A DNA stretch of 64,000 nt from Bradyrhizobium sp. PSBB068 (GCA_016839165.1 CP069300.1:6076001-6140000), one strand, 5' to 3'. Numbered from the stretch's first letter, positions 54,163 through 63,257 are shown. Made by a program: numbers and translations. Notes: generated by a model from the letters alone, not told the origin.

Positions 54163-55764
54163 ATGAAGATCGTAAGAATTGGCGGTCAATCGCGTGAGCT
54201 GCCGTCTGCGGAAGAAGTCGGCGCGAAGGCGACAAACCTCGCACGTATGGCGGCGCTCGGCCTGCCGGTCCCACCCGCCTTCGTGCTACCCGTCAGGCTT
54301 TGCGCGGACGTCGTTGCCGGCAAGGCCCATGCGACCCGCAATCTGCGCGACGGATTGGCGGAAGGCATCGCTTTCCTCGAGCAGGCGACCGGAAAGTCGT
54401 TCGGAGATTCCCGCAAGCCATTGCTGGTCTCGGTGCGATCCGGGGCCGCACGGTCGATGCCGGGCATGCTGGACACCGTGCTGAACGTCGGCTGCACATC
54501 GACAGCCGTGCGCGGCTTGATCCGTGGGACCGGTCGGCCTCACCTTGCGTGGGATTGCCGCCGACGCTTCTTGGAGTGCTATGCCGAAACGGTGGCAGGG
54601 CTCGACCCTGCTCCGTTCGAGGCCCGGCTGAACGAATTGATCGCCGCGGAGGGCGTCGAGAGCGACCGCGATCTCGACAGCGAAGCGCTGGAGCGACTGG
54701 CGTCTGATGAACGAAAGGTGCTGGAAGACGACGATGATGGCTGGCTCGAGGATGCCGGCACTCAGCTCGAGCGTTCGGCCCGCGCCGTCTATCGCTCATG
54801 GATGAGCGAGCGGGCGCAGACCTACCGCCAGCTCGAACGACTGGGGCACCTCCATGGAACCGCCGTTACCGTGCAGGCGATGGTATTCGGCAATGGCAGT
54901 CCGTCGTCGGGTGCCGGCGTGGCATTCTCGCGCGATCCTTCGACCGGCGCGCCAGCAGCCGTGATCGATGTGCTGTTTGACGCCCAGGGCGAGGACGTCG
55001 TGTCGGGCCGTCGTACCCCCGATACGGAGGCTGCACTGGCTCGCGTGCTTCCCGCCATCGCGGACGAACTTCGTTCCATCCTGAAACGGCTGGAACAGGA
55101 GTTCCGTGAGGTGCAGGACGTCGAATTCACCATCGAGAACGGTAAACTGTGGATCCTTCAGACCCGCTCGGCCAAGCGGACGCCCCGCGCGGCGTTGCGA
55201 ATCGCGATTGATCTCGTGCACGAGGGACTGATCACCCGCGAACAGGCGCGGGAGACGATCGCAGGCATCGATCTCGCTACGCTCGTCGAAACATCGCTGC
55301 TTCCAGCACAACCCGCCATCACGGCGGGGATCGGTGCTTCCGGCGGAATTGCCGTTGGACGAGCGACCTTCGACTCCGGTACGGCACAACGCCTCGCTGC
55401 CACCGGCGATCCCGTCATCTTGATGCGGCCCGACACCAGCACCGCCGATATTGCCGGCTTCGCTGCCGCGGCCGGCATCGTGACGGCGGCTGGCGGCCGC
55501 ACCGCGCATGCCTCGCTGGTTGCACGCCAGATGGGCAAGCCGTGCCTGGTCGGGTGCCGTGAGCTTCGCATCGACACCGGCGCCCAGCGCGCGCAGATCG
55601 GACAAGCCGTCATTGCAGCAGGCGACTGGGTCACGGTTGATGCCAACGAGGGCTGCGTTTATCTGGGCCGCGGCGACATCGTCACGCGCCGGCCCGAAGC
55701 TGAACTGGCCGAGGTTTCAGGCTGGCAACAGCCGCACGCGCTGAAGCAAGATGCGACCTCGTGA
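54163..55764 (+). CDS. Short pyruvate-phosphate-dikinase-like protein without the PEP/pyruvate domain
   Basis: 533 residues after GAGGA. The N-terminal ATP-grasp part matches PPDK (GAKATNLARMAALGLPVPPAF; VSVRSGAARSMPGMLDTVLNVG; LWILQTRSAKRT), and the swivel domain carries the phospho-histidine at His449 (GGRTAHASLVARQMGKP). It then ends, so the C-terminal barrel that binds PEP and pyruvate (about 350 residues in PPDK) is absent. It should still make a phospho-histidine from ATP and phosphate; the acceptor is unknown, perhaps the upstream partner protein. Confidence 0.85.
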   Translation: MKIVRIGGQSRELPSAEEVGAKATNLARMAALGLPVPPAFVLPVRLCADVVAGKAHATRNLRDGLAEGIAFLEQATGKSFGDSRKPLLVSVRSGAARSMPGMLDTVLNVGCTSTAVRGLIRGTGRPHLAWDCRRRFLECYAETVAGLDPAPFEARLNELIAAEGVESDRDLDSEALERLASDERKVLEDDDDGWLEDAGTQLERSARAVYRSWMSERAQTYRQLERLGHLHGTAVTVQAMVFGNGSPSSGAGVAFSRDPSTGAPAAVIDVLFDAQGEDVVSGRRTPDTEAALARVLPAIADELRSILKRLEQEFREVQDVEFTIENGKLWILQTRSAKRTPRAALRIAIDLVHEGLITREQARETIAGIDLATLVETSLLPAQPAITAGIGASGGIAVGRATFDSGTAQRLAATGDPVILMRPDTSTADIAGFAAAAGIVTAAGGRTAHASLVARQMGKPCLVGCRELRIDTGAQRAQIGQAVIAAGDWVTVDANEGCVYLGRGDIVTRRPEAELAEVSGWQQPHALKQDATS

Positions 55765-55869
55765 GAACGCGAGCGCACAACGTTTTGAGTCGGCACACGC
55801 GGGCGCGGCGCATCATGCCGCCGCCAGATCAGGCCTGCGGCGGTGCCCCGATTCGTCCGTTATCAGCGC

Positions 55870-56166
55870 CTACTCCGCTCCTCGCCCCACGCTGCGAGCG
55901 GACGCCGCCAACGCCTCATATCCGGCCGCGATCTTCATGAAGTGCTCGCGAGTGGCCTGATCCTGATATCGTCCCGCCTGACGCCTCGTCCGCTCGGCGC
56001 GGGACTCCCAGTAGGCCGCGTCGTCCTGCGGCCCTCTGACGGGCGGTTTCCTTTGCACTGCCCCGGCGGCCTCCTCCGCCGGTTTGCCCGACGGCTGTGG
56101 GTCCGCAGCAGCCTCGCGCCCGCATCGCTTCGACCGACGCCGCTTCGTATGTTCCGAGCGCTTCAC
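55870..56166 (-). CDS. Small basic protein, hypothetical
   Basis: 98 residues from a GTG with GGAGG five bases upstream. A Lys/Arg-rich N-terminus (KRSEHTKRRRSKRCGRE) is followed by a helical tail (AYWESRAERTRRQAGRYQD ... FMKIAAGYEALAASA) typical of short Bradyrhizobium proteins of unknown function. Confidence 0.6.
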   Translation of the reverse strand: MKRSEHTKRRRSKRCGREAAADPQPSGKPAEEAAGAVQRKPPVRGPQDDAAYWESRAERTRRQAGRYQDQATREHFMKIAAGYEALAASARSVGRGAE

Positions 56167-56223
56167 GACAACCTCCGAATTGATAGCTATCCCGCAGCAG
56201 CACGGGCCCACAAGCCATGCAGA

Positions 56224-56595
56224 TCAGTCCATCGCCGGCTCGGAGACCACAGCGCGTTGCTGGAATTGGTCGTATGCCTCCAGCGCGTCGGCGGCATACA
56301 TCAAGGAAGGTCCACCGCCCATGTAGATGGCCATGCCAAGGGCCTCCGCGACCGCCCGGCGATCAACGCCGAGCTTGACCAGCGCCTCAACATGGAAACC
56401 GATACAGCCGTCGCAGCGGGCGGCGACGCCGAGAGCAAGCGCGATCAATTCCTTGGTCCTGGTGTCCAGGGCACCGCTTTTCGTTGCCGCCTGCGCTAGG
56501 GCCGAGAAAGCTCGCATGGCCTCAGGAATATCGCGGCGCAGATCGCCGAGATTGCCGGAAATATGCTTGCAGATGTTGGAATAGTCTTTTCTCAT
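56224..56595 (-). CDS. Carboxymuconolactone decarboxylase/AhpD-family protein
   Basis: 123 residues from MRKDYSNICKHISG. The AhpD-like active site is ALGVAARCDGCIGFHVEALVKLG, with CxxC plus His; the C-terminus reads MYMGGGPSLMYAADALEAYDQF in family style. Members act as alkylhydroperoxidases with CxxC redox chemistry. An in-frame ATG at 56616 is a less likely start. A TTGC-N6-TCAA box lies about 180 bases upstream. Confidence 0.88.
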   Translation of the reverse strand: MRKDYSNICKHISGNLGDLRRDIPEAMRAFSALAQAATKSGALDTRTKELIALALGVAARCDGCIGFHVEALVKLGVDRRAVAEALGMAIYMGGGPSLMYAADALEAYDQFQQRAVVSEPAMD

Positions 56596-56772
56596 ATCAA
56601 TCCCAGTCTTCGGCATTAGGGTTAGCCAAGAAAGGGCGGACCTGCTGACGGGCGATTCGTCAAGGACCGCGCTTCGTCCAACGCAGCCCAGGGACACGAT
56701 CCAGCCTGAAGGACATGCGTGTTCGGCCTGCAAGGATGCGCATCATCTGACGCGCACTTTCGCTGCCGTTCA

Positions 56773-56786
56773 TTGCGCCAGATCAA
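56773..56786. promoter_or_regulatory. FixK/FNR-type box before the AhpD-like gene
   Basis: TTGCGCCAGATCAA, identical to the site at 10379-10392. It lies 178 bases before the ATG at 56595, which is far for an activator site. Confidence 0.45.
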
Positions 56787-56795
56787 GCCAGGCGG

Positions 56796-56986
56796 ACTTT
56801 CTCGGCTTGCATCGGACCACGGCTGCGCACAGCGCCGCATCGACGACGCCATGAAACTCGACCAGCATGTCGTCGCCAGTGGTCTTCCAGCATGTCGTCG
56901 CCAGTGGTCTTGATGAGGCGGCTGAAGCCGACCATGTCGGCGGCGAGGATCGCAGCGAGCCGGCGTACTGGTCCTGGCACGTCCAT
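56796..56986 (-). pseudogene. Second decayed class III cyclase fragment
   Basis: Starts MDVPGPVRRLAAILAADMVGFSR, as the remnant at 6785 does, then jumps within the catalytic domain to TTGDDMLE. Compared with that copy it has lost about 75 bases between ADMVGFSR and the TTGD motif and carries a 25-base tandem duplication. Nothing of the rest of the gene is left. Confidence 0.8.
56862..56911. repeat. 25-base perfect tandem duplication
   Basis: The 25 bases at 56862-56886 (starting CCAGCATGTCGTCG) are repeated exactly at 56887-56911, inside the cyclase remnant. The copy at 6.6 kb has only one unit. The duplication shifts the reading frame. Confidence 0.92.
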
Positions 56987-57126
56987 CCGAACGATCTGCC
57001 CGGTTGCCTCACTGGCACCCAGCAAATCCCACGACGTCGCCCGAGCCGCCGCAGCGGCTCCGCTGGAGCCATCGGGAGTACCTTGGCGGGGCGGCCTGAC
57101 GGCGTCAGGCCGCCCCGCCGGCCGCC
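56921..57126. repeat. Dispersed repeat, copy 2 (cyclase 5' end plus terminator)
   Basis: About 205 bases similar to 6721-6926, covering the cyclase start, its leader and the hairpin. It abuts the stop of the DUF2312 gene. The hairpin is perfect here and damaged in copy 1, suggesting this is the original location. Confidence 0.8.
57085..57119. terminator. 16-bp perfect hairpin after the DUF2312 gene
   Basis: GGCGGGGCGGCCTGAC (57085-57100), loop GGC, GTCAGGCCGCCCCGCC (57104-57119), eight bases past the DUF2312 stop on the minus strand. Very stable; no T-run. Confidence 0.8.
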
Positions 57127-57399
57127 TCAGAGCATCCCGAGCGCCTGCATATAGGTCTCCAGGATGGTCTCCTGCTCCTGGCGCTCGTTGGCATCCTGCT
57201 TGCGCAGACGCACGATGGTCCGCAGCGCCTTGACGTCGAAGCCGTTGCCCTTGGCCTCGGCGTAGACGTCGCGGATGTCGTCCGAAATGGTCTTCTTTTC
57301 CTCTTCCAGCCGCTCGATGCGCTCGATGATGGACCTGAGCTGGTCCTTGGCAAATCGCGTTGCGGGCTCTTCCTGAACGGCGGCAGACGTGGTGGCCAT
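57127..57399 (-). CDS. DUF2312 / GapR-like nucleoid protein
   Basis: 90 residues from [10 protein letters not shown] with CAGGAG upstream. Family pattern: [42 protein letters not shown]. GapR binds overtwisted AT-rich DNA in front of the replication fork in Caulobacter. A conserved alphaproteobacterial gene of full length. Confidence 0.92.
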   Translation of the reverse strand: MATTSAAVQEEPATRFAKDQLRSIIERIERLEEEKKTISDDIRDVYAEAKGNGFDVKALRTIVRLRKQDANERQEQETILETYMQALGML

Positions 57400-57573
57400 C
57401 GCGTACTCCTGAAATGGCAATGAAATGTCGCGCGAATACGCGCCACGCGCACCGCTTGCTGCGGGCGACCCTCGATTTTGGAGCCGGCTCCGTCAAGGAA
57501 ACATCGCGCTCATCCACAGCGCGCCCACAAGAGATGCGAGCGCCGATGGAACTGACGTCACACAGATCGGGAA

Positions 57574-57876
57574 TTAGTGCCCGCTTTGGGCCTTCTTCAT
57601 CGCCGCGAGCTGGTCCGGCGTCGCGCTGCCCTGATACTTCGCCTTCCACTCCTCATAGGGCATGCCGTAGACCGCCTCACGGCTCTCGTCCTTGCTCACC
57701 GCAAGGCCCTTGGCGTCGGCCTCTTCCTTCATCCAGTTGGACAGGCAATTGCGGCAGAAGCCGGCAAGGTTCATCAGGTCGATGTTCTGCACGTCGGTCC
57801 GGTTGCGCAGATGACTGACGAGACGCCGAAACACCGCAGCCTCAAGTTCCGTTCTCGTTTTGTCGTCAATGCTCAT
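57574..57876 (-). CDS. DUF1244 protein
   Basis: 100 residues. It matches the DUF1244 pattern: AAVFRRLVSHLRNRTDVQNIDLMNLAGFCRNCLSNWM then YGMPYEEWKAKYQ. Conserved in proteobacteria with known structures but no established function. Not linked to the low-oxygen island. Confidence 0.9.
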   Translation of the reverse strand: MSIDDKTRTELEAAVFRRLVSHLRNRTDVQNIDLMNLAGFCRNCLSNWMKEEADAKGLAVSKDESREAVYGMPYEEWKAKYQGSATPDQLAAMKKAQSGH

Positions 57877-58073
57877 GATCGTGATCCCGGTGTGTGACGC
57901 TCACCATATTGATATCAGGTGGGAATTGTCACAGATTTTGCCACATCGACGCGCAATACGGACCTGTCCGGCCACACTTGCCGCGATCCCACAGCGCGGG
58001 AGACGGGCACCCGCCCGTTGACAGTGCCTGCCGGGCACGCGAAATCCTCAATGATTTGATATAGCTTCGCCGC

Positions 58074-58685
58074 ATGAGCCCAACAGATTCTCTCGCCTCA
58101 GCTCCCCGCATCATCCGCCTGATCATGGCCGGTCTCCCGCCGGTGCTGGGGCTTGTCGCGGCCTGCCTGTGGACGAGCCCGGCGGCCGCCGATTTCCGGC
58201 TCTGCAACAACACCTCAAGCCGCGTCGGGATCGCGCTCGGCTACAAGGATGCCGAGGGCTGGACCACCGAAGGCTGGTGGAACGTATCGTCGCGGACCTG
58301 CGAGACCTTGCTCCGCGGCAATCTTGTAGCGCGCTACTACTACATCTACGCTCTCGACTACGATCGCGGCGGCGAATGGTCCGGCCAGGCCTTCATGTGC
58401 TCGCGCGACAAGGAATTCACCATCAAGGGGACCGAGAATTGCCTGGCGCGGGGCTTTGACCGCACCGGCTTCTTCGAGGTCGACACCGGCGAGCAGCGTG
58501 CATGGACCGTCCAGCTGACCGAAGCCAACGAACAACAGCCGCAGAAAGTACCGGGAATGCCGGGCGGCGTGGCCCCGGGAAGCCCCGGGGCGATGCCGGG
58601 CCTGCCAAACCCGCCGCCGGGCGCAACGCCGCCGGGCGCGCCGGGTCTGCCGCCAGCCGCAACGCCGCCCGGAAACAAACAATGA
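58074..58685 (+). CDS. DUF1036 exported protein
   Basis: 203 residues. A signal peptide (GLVAACLWTSPAAA) precedes a DUF1036 domain (DFRLCNNTSSRVGIALGYKD, TEGWWNVSSRTCETLLRG). The last 50 residues are Pro/Gly repeats (PGMPGG, PPGATPPGAPG). Function unknown. Its last four bases are the ATGA shared with pyruvate kinase, so the two are co-translated. Confidence 0.88.
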   Translation: MSPTDSLASAPRIIRLIMAGLPPVLGLVAACLWTSPAAADFRLCNNTSSRVGIALGYKDAEGWTTEGWWNVSSRTCETLLRGNLVARYYYIYALDYDRGGEWSGQAFMCSRDKEFTIKGTENCLARGFDRTGFFEVDTGEQRAWTVQLTEANEQQPQKVPGMPGGVAPGSPGAMPGLPNPPPGATPPGAPGLPPAATPPGNKQ

Positions 58686-60118
58686 GACGACTGCGTCGAA
58701 TCAAGATCCTCGCAACGCTCGGCCCGGCCTCCTCAGACAGCGCGATGATCCGCAAGCTGTTCGAGGCGGGCGCCGACGTGTTCCGCATCAACATGAGCCA
58801 TACCCCGCATGACAAGATGCGGGAGCTGGTGAAGACCATCCGCAACGTCGAATCGAGCTACGGCCGGCCGATCGGCATCCTGGTCGACCTGCAGGGGCCG
58901 AAGCTGCGGCTCGGCTCGTTCGCGGAAGGATCGACCCAGCTCAAGAACGGCCAGAGCTTCATCCTGGATTCCGACAAGACGCCGGGCGACAACAGCCGCG
59001 TCCAGCTTCCGCATCCGGAAATCCTCGCCGCGCTCCGCCCCGGCCACGCGCTGCTGCTCGACGACGGCAAGGTGCGGCTGATCGCCGAGGAGACCTCGCC
59101 CGAGCGCGCCGTGACGCGCGTCGTGATCGGCGGCAAGATGTCGGACCGCAAAGGCGTCAGCCTGCCCGACACCGATCTTCCCGTGTCCGCGATGACGCCG
59201 AAGGACCGTGCCGACCTCGAAGCTGCGCTGCCGGAGGGAATCGACTGGGTGGCGCTGTCCTTCGTACAGCGGGCCGAGGACGTGATCGAGGCCAAGAAGA
59301 TGATCCGCGGCCGCGCTGCCGTGATGGCCAAGATCGAGAAGCCTCAGGCGATCGACCGGCTCGCCGACATCATCGATGCGGCGGACGCGCTGATGGTGGC
59401 GCGCGGCGATCTCGGCGTCGAGCTGCCGCTGGAACGGGTGCCGAGCCTGCAGAAGCAGATGATCCGGATGGCACGCCGCGCCGGCAGGCCGGTGGTGGTC
59501 GCAACCCAGATGCTGGAGTCGATGATCCAGGCGCCGGTGCCGACCCGCGCCGAAGTCTCCGACGTCGCCACCGCGGTCTACGAAGGCGCCGACGCCATCA
59601 TGCTGTCGGCGGAGTCCGCCGCCGGCAAATTCCCGGTCGAAGCGGTCTCGACCATGAACCGCATCGGCGAAGAGGTGGAGCGCGATCCGACCTATCGCAG
59701 CGTGATCAATGCGCAGCGCGTCGATCCCGAGGCGACGGTGGGCGACGCCATTGCCGATGCCGCGCGGCAGATCGCCGAGACGCTCGACCTGTCGGCGATC
59801 ATCTGCTGGACCTCCTCAGGTTCGACCGGCATCCGCGTGGCGCGCGAGCGGCCCAAGGTGCCGGTGGTCGCGATCACGCCGAACCTCGTCACCGGCCGCA
59901 AGCTGTCGGTGGTGTGGGGCGTGCATTGCGTGGTCGCCGAGGATGCGCACGATCTCGACGACATGGTCGACCGCGCCGGCTCGATCGCATTCCGCGACGG
60001 TTTTGCCAAGGCCGGCCAGCGCGTCATCATCGTCGCTGGCGTGCCGCTCCGCGCCCCCGGCACCACCAACATGCTGCGCATCGCCTCGGTCGGGCCGAAC
60101 GGCGACGCGCAGCTGTAA
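58682..60118 (+). CDS. pyk: Pyruvate kinase
   Basis: 478 residues from MRRLRRIKILATLGPAS. Signatures: RINMSHT, the catalytic Lys in MAKIEKPQAI, MVARGDLGVE, and the C-terminal domain (CWTSSGSTGIRVARERP). Converts PEP and ADP to pyruvate and ATP. Overlaps the DUF1036 gene. Confidence 0.96.
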   Translation: MRRLRRIKILATLGPASSDSAMIRKLFEAGADVFRINMSHTPHDKMRELVKTIRNVESSYGRPIGILVDLQGPKLRLGSFAEGSTQLKNGQSFILDSDKTPGDNSRVQLPHPEILAALRPGHALLLDDGKVRLIAEETSPERAVTRVVIGGKMSDRKGVSLPDTDLPVSAMTPKDRADLEAALPEGIDWVALSFVQRAEDVIEAKKMIRGRAAVMAKIEKPQAIDRLADIIDAADALMVARGDLGVELPLERVPSLQKQMIRMARRAGRPVVVATQMLESMIQAPVPTRAEVSDVATAVYEGADAIMLSAESAAGKFPVEAVSTMNRIGEEVERDPTYRSVINAQRVDPEATVGDAIADAARQIAETLDLSAIICWTSSGSTGIRVARERPKVPVVAITPNLVTGRKLSVVWGVHCVVAEDAHDLDDMVDRAGSIAFRDGFAKAGQRVIIVAGVPLRAPGTTNMLRIASVGPNGDAQL

Positions 60119-60133
60119 CAGGCGTCTTCGCGA

Positions 60134-60562
60134 TCAGCCCTGCAACGATGCCTCGAGCGTGATCTTGGTGTTGAGCAGCTTCGACACCGGGCATCCGGCC
60201 TTGGCCTTGCCCGCCAGTTCCTGGAACGTCGCGTTGTCGGCGCCCGGGATCTTGGCTGACAGCGTCAGGTGCACCGCGGTGATGGCAAAGCCGTCGGCGA
60301 CCTTCTCAAGCGTCACGTCGGCCCTGGTTTCCATATGCTCGGCGGTAAGCTTGGCTTCGCCGAGGATCAGCGACAGCGCCATCGTGAAGCAGGCGGCATG
60401 CGCCGCGCCGATCAGTTCTTCGGGGTTCGAGCCAGGTTTGCCCTCGAAGCGGCTGGCGAAGCCGTAGGGGTAATCGGCGAGCGCGCCGCTCTTGGTCGAA
60501 ATCGCGCCCTTGCCGTCCTTGATGCCGCCCTGCCATTTGGCCGAACCATGGGTCGTCGTCAT
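60134..60562 (-). CDS. OsmC-family peroxiredoxin
   Basis: 142 residues. Active-site cysteines are seen in AAHAACFTMALS and AGCPVSKLL; the Arg is in ASRFEGKPGSNPEELIGA. OsmC-type proteins reduce organic hydroperoxides with bound thiols. Convergent with pyk. Confidence 0.92.
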   Translation of the reverse strand: MTTTHGSAKWQGGIKDGKGAISTKSGALADYPYGFASRFEGKPGSNPEELIGAAHAACFTMALSLILGEAKLTAEHMETRADVTLEKVADGFAITAVHLTLSAKIPGADNATFQELAGKAKAGCPVSKLLNTKITLEASLQG

Positions 60563-60642
60563 GCGTTGCTCCCTGAGCTTGGTTGAACCGGGCCACGAGC
60601 CTACAACGCCAATGCGACGGAAGTGTTCGCCGCGCTCGGACG

Positions 60643-61317
60643 TTAAGCGCCGACCAGCGCCTTCGCCGGCGTCGTCGCCTGCACCACAAGACCACGGGCG
60701 CGCGCATCCATCACGCCGACCGCGCGCAGCGCGAGCAGCGTCACGGTCTGCACCGCATCACGCAGCTTGATCGGATCGTCGAGATTGCTTGGCGCCAGCG
60801 GGCCGACCAGCGCCTCGTGCAGCGCGCCGAGCAAGGCAGTGGCGGCCAGCGCCGTGTCCTGCGCCGGCAGATGGCCGGCGCGCACGGCCGCATCGATGCG
60901 CATGGCGAGCTCGCCGGAAATATCGCGGCGGCTGGCGAGGCGAGACGCCGTGACGTCGACATCGACCGGCTCGGCGAGGATGCCCCAGGCGAGCTTGCGC
61001 TGCGACAATACATGGACCGCAATCGTCGTCACCGCGGCAGCGAGCGCCGAGGATGGTCCAGGCGCTGCGTCGGCGGCACGCCGGATTGCGGACAGCTCGT
61101 CACGCGAGACTTCCGTGATCAATTCCGAGATCAGCTCGGCCTTGGACGGGAAATAGCGATAGACAGTGCCGGCCGCGACATTGGCCCGCACCGCGACGGG
61201 TGCGATCTGGACCGCCGCCATGCCGCCCGCCGCCGCAGCATCGCGCGCTGCCGACAGGATGGCGCTGCGCCGGGCAGCCAGCCGTTTCACGACCTGATGT
61301 GTTCGCCGGTAGACCAT
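60643..61317 (-). CDS. TetR-family transcriptional regulator
   Basis: 224 residues from MVYRRTHQVVKR (GGGGGACGGA upstream). N-terminal helix-turn-helix: AAQGGMAAV-like region reads AAAAGGMAAVQIAPVAVRAN and VAAGTVYRYFPSKAELISE. The C-terminal ligand domain is not diagnostic. Neighbours do not reveal its target. Confidence 0.9.
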   Translation of the reverse strand: MVYRRTHQVVKRLAARRSAILSAARDAAAAGGMAAVQIAPVAVRANVAAGTVYRYFPSKAELISELITEVSRDELSAIRRAADAAPGPSSALAAAVTTIAVHVLSQRKLAWGILAEPVDVDVTASRLASRRDISGELAMRIDAAVRAGHLPAQDTALAATALLGALHEALVGPLAPSNLDDPIKLRDAVQTVTLLALRAVGVMDARARGLVVQATTPAKALVGA

Positions 61318-61757
61318 GGCGTTCCGTCCCCCACCGTGTGCCCGGGCCCGGCGCCCACCGGCAGAACACACGCGTCTTCAATGTTTTGAACGATTGATCC
61401 CGCAATCGCCTGAAGAAGTGAACAACTATTCAGACCGAATGACAAGCTGGAATTGTAAGGATTTTGCGACAGCCGGATGCCACCTCGGTTGCGCGGCGGC
61501 TGCTCCGGCCCATGGACGCGTGGGGCGGAGCGGAATTCGGTGACATCTCGCCAGCTGCCGGCATCTCACGCGTTCCGATCGGGCCTTCCGATGGTCAATG
61601 GCGAGCTAACGTGGTCGCTCGCAATCGAGACATCTGGTCTCGCCCGGAGCCGCGAGATGGGGCGGCATTTACCGGAATTTATCGGAAGCCGTGGTCGAGT
61701 GCGCCGAACGTCGCCTGTGGCGTTGCCTTGATGTCCCCGGCCGAGCCAAGAAAGCGC
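61318..61757. other. Leader region between the TetR gene and the membrane protein gene
   Basis: 440 bases. The frame of the membrane protein is open back to 61464 but the upstream part is not hydrophobic or domain-like, so I treat it as leader and promoter. No operator or hairpin was identified. Confidence 0.45.
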
Positions 61758-63257
61758 ATGTCACTGTCCGTCACCAGCAACGCGAGCAGCCGTAGCGCCG
61801 CGCGAGGATTAGTGCCGCTGTGTGCCGCCGTGGGGGCCTATCTGTTCTATCTGTCCGCAGGCGAAATCCTGCTGCGCGATTCCGACACGGAGTGGCAGAT
61901 CAAGGTCGGACAGTGGATCCTCGAACACGGCGCGCTGCCGACATCGGACGTGTTCTCCTTCACTCGTTTCGGCGAGCCATGGATCTCGAGCTCGTGGCTG
62001 TCGCAGGTGGCGTACGCCCTCGTCTATGGCGGCGATTGGGCCGGGGCGGTGATCCTGACCTCGATCGCGATCGGCGCGACGGTTGCGATCTTCCTGCATC
62101 TGCTCAGCCCGTATTTCGATCCCGCGCGCGCATTCCTGATCGCGGCGCTGGCGCTGGTTCTATCGACGATCCACTTCTTCGCGCGGCCGCATGTGTTGGC
62201 GCTGCCGGTGTTGCTGGCGTTCATCGGTGGCTTGATGGCGTCAGCGGATCGCCGCACTTATCCATCATGGTGGCTGCTGCCGCTGATGACGCTGTGGGCC
62301 AATCTGCATGGCGGCTTCGTTCTCGGCCTGACGCTGATCGGTCCGATCGGACTTGAGGCGGTGTGGAGCGCGGAGCCCGGCCGCCGCCGTCAGCTCGTCG
62401 TGCGATGGGGATTGTTCGGCATCGCCGCGCTGGCCGCGAGCTGCGTGACGCCCTACGGCTGGAACAGCCTGCTCGGCGCGACCAAGATCCTCAGCCTCGG
62501 CAAGCTGCTGACGCTGATCGGCGAATGGATGCCCGCGGATTTCAGCAAGCCGAGCTTCTTCGAAGCCACCCTGCTCGGCCTGATCGGCCTCATCTGCTAT
62601 CGCGGGCTGACCCTGTCGGTGCCGCGGATCCTGCTGCTGCTCGGGCTGGTCTGGATGGCGCTGAGCCATATCCGCAACATCGAGGTGTTCGCGTTCATCG
62701 CGCCGCTGGTGCTCGCGAAGCCGATGTCAGAACAATGGGGGATGGCGGTCGTCACCGCCGCCCGCTTCGAGGAACGCCGCTCCCTCCCCGTCGTCACGAT
62801 GCTGGCTGCCGTCGCGATGGTGATCGGGGCGTGGGTGACGACGACGACTTTCGTCGCGCAGCATGAGTTCAAATTCCTTCCGGCATTCTGGCCCGCTGCG
62901 GCGGTCGACGTGCTCCAGCAGCACAAGGCGCAGCGCGTGTTCAATACCGCGCCGTTCGGCGGCTATCTGGTGAGCCGCGACATCAAGGTGTTCATCGACG
63001 GTCGCGCCGAGTTGTATGGCGAGCAATTCGTGCTCGACTATTACGCCGCGCTCGACGCCCGCGACACCGGCCAGCTGCTGGACCTGCTCGACAGATACCG
63101 GATCGACGCCACGCTGCTGAGCTCGGGCTCTCCGGCCGGAAACGTGCTCGACCACCTCAAGGGCTGGAAGCGGCTCTACAAGGACGACGTCGCCGTCATC
63201 CATGTGCGGTCGGACGACAAGGCCGCCGCGGCGCCGGCGGCCGGGAGCTCGAACTAG
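61758..63257 (+). CDS. Large polytopic membrane protein, hypothetical
   Basis: 499 residues from MSLSVTSNASS (ATG at 61731 is an in-frame alternative). About 10 membrane segments follow an N-terminal loop with DSDTEWQIKVGQWILEHG and FTRFGEPWISSSWLSQV; acidic loop motifs of this kind occur in GT-C-type glycosyltransferases, but no family can be fixed. The last 130 residues are outside the membrane (VFNTAPFGGYLVSRDIKVFIDGRAELYG). Confidence 0.8.
   Translation: MSLSVTSNASSRSAARGLVPLCAAVGAYLFYLSAGEILLRDSDTEWQIKVGQWILEHGALPTSDVFSFTRFGEPWISSSWLSQVAYALVYGGDWAGAVILTSIAIGATVAIFLHLLSPYFDPARAFLIAALALVLSTIHFFARPHVLALPVLLAFIGGLMASADRRTYPSWWLLPLMTLWANLHGGFVLGLTLIGPIGLEAVWSAEPGRRRQLVVRWGLFGIAALAASCVTPYGWNSLLGATKILSLGKLLTLIGEWMPADFSKPSFFEATLLGLIGLICYRGLTLSVPRILLLLGLVWMALSHIRNIEVFAFIAPLVLAKPMSEQWGMAVVTAARFEERRSLPVVTMLAAVAMVIGAWVTTTTFVAQHEFKFLPAFWPAAAVDVLQQHKAQRVFNTAPFGGYLVSRDIKVFIDGRAELYGEQFVLDYYAALDARDTGQLLDLLDRYRIDATLLSSGSPAGNVLDHLKGWKRLYKDDVAVIHVRSDDKAAAAPAAGSSN

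Noticed and set aside
10350..56786. Recently acquired genomic island
   Set aside because: No integrase, tRNA junction, insertion sequence or visible base-composition shift was seen; clustering by regulation is a simpler reading, though the flanking cyclase repeats leave rearrangement open.
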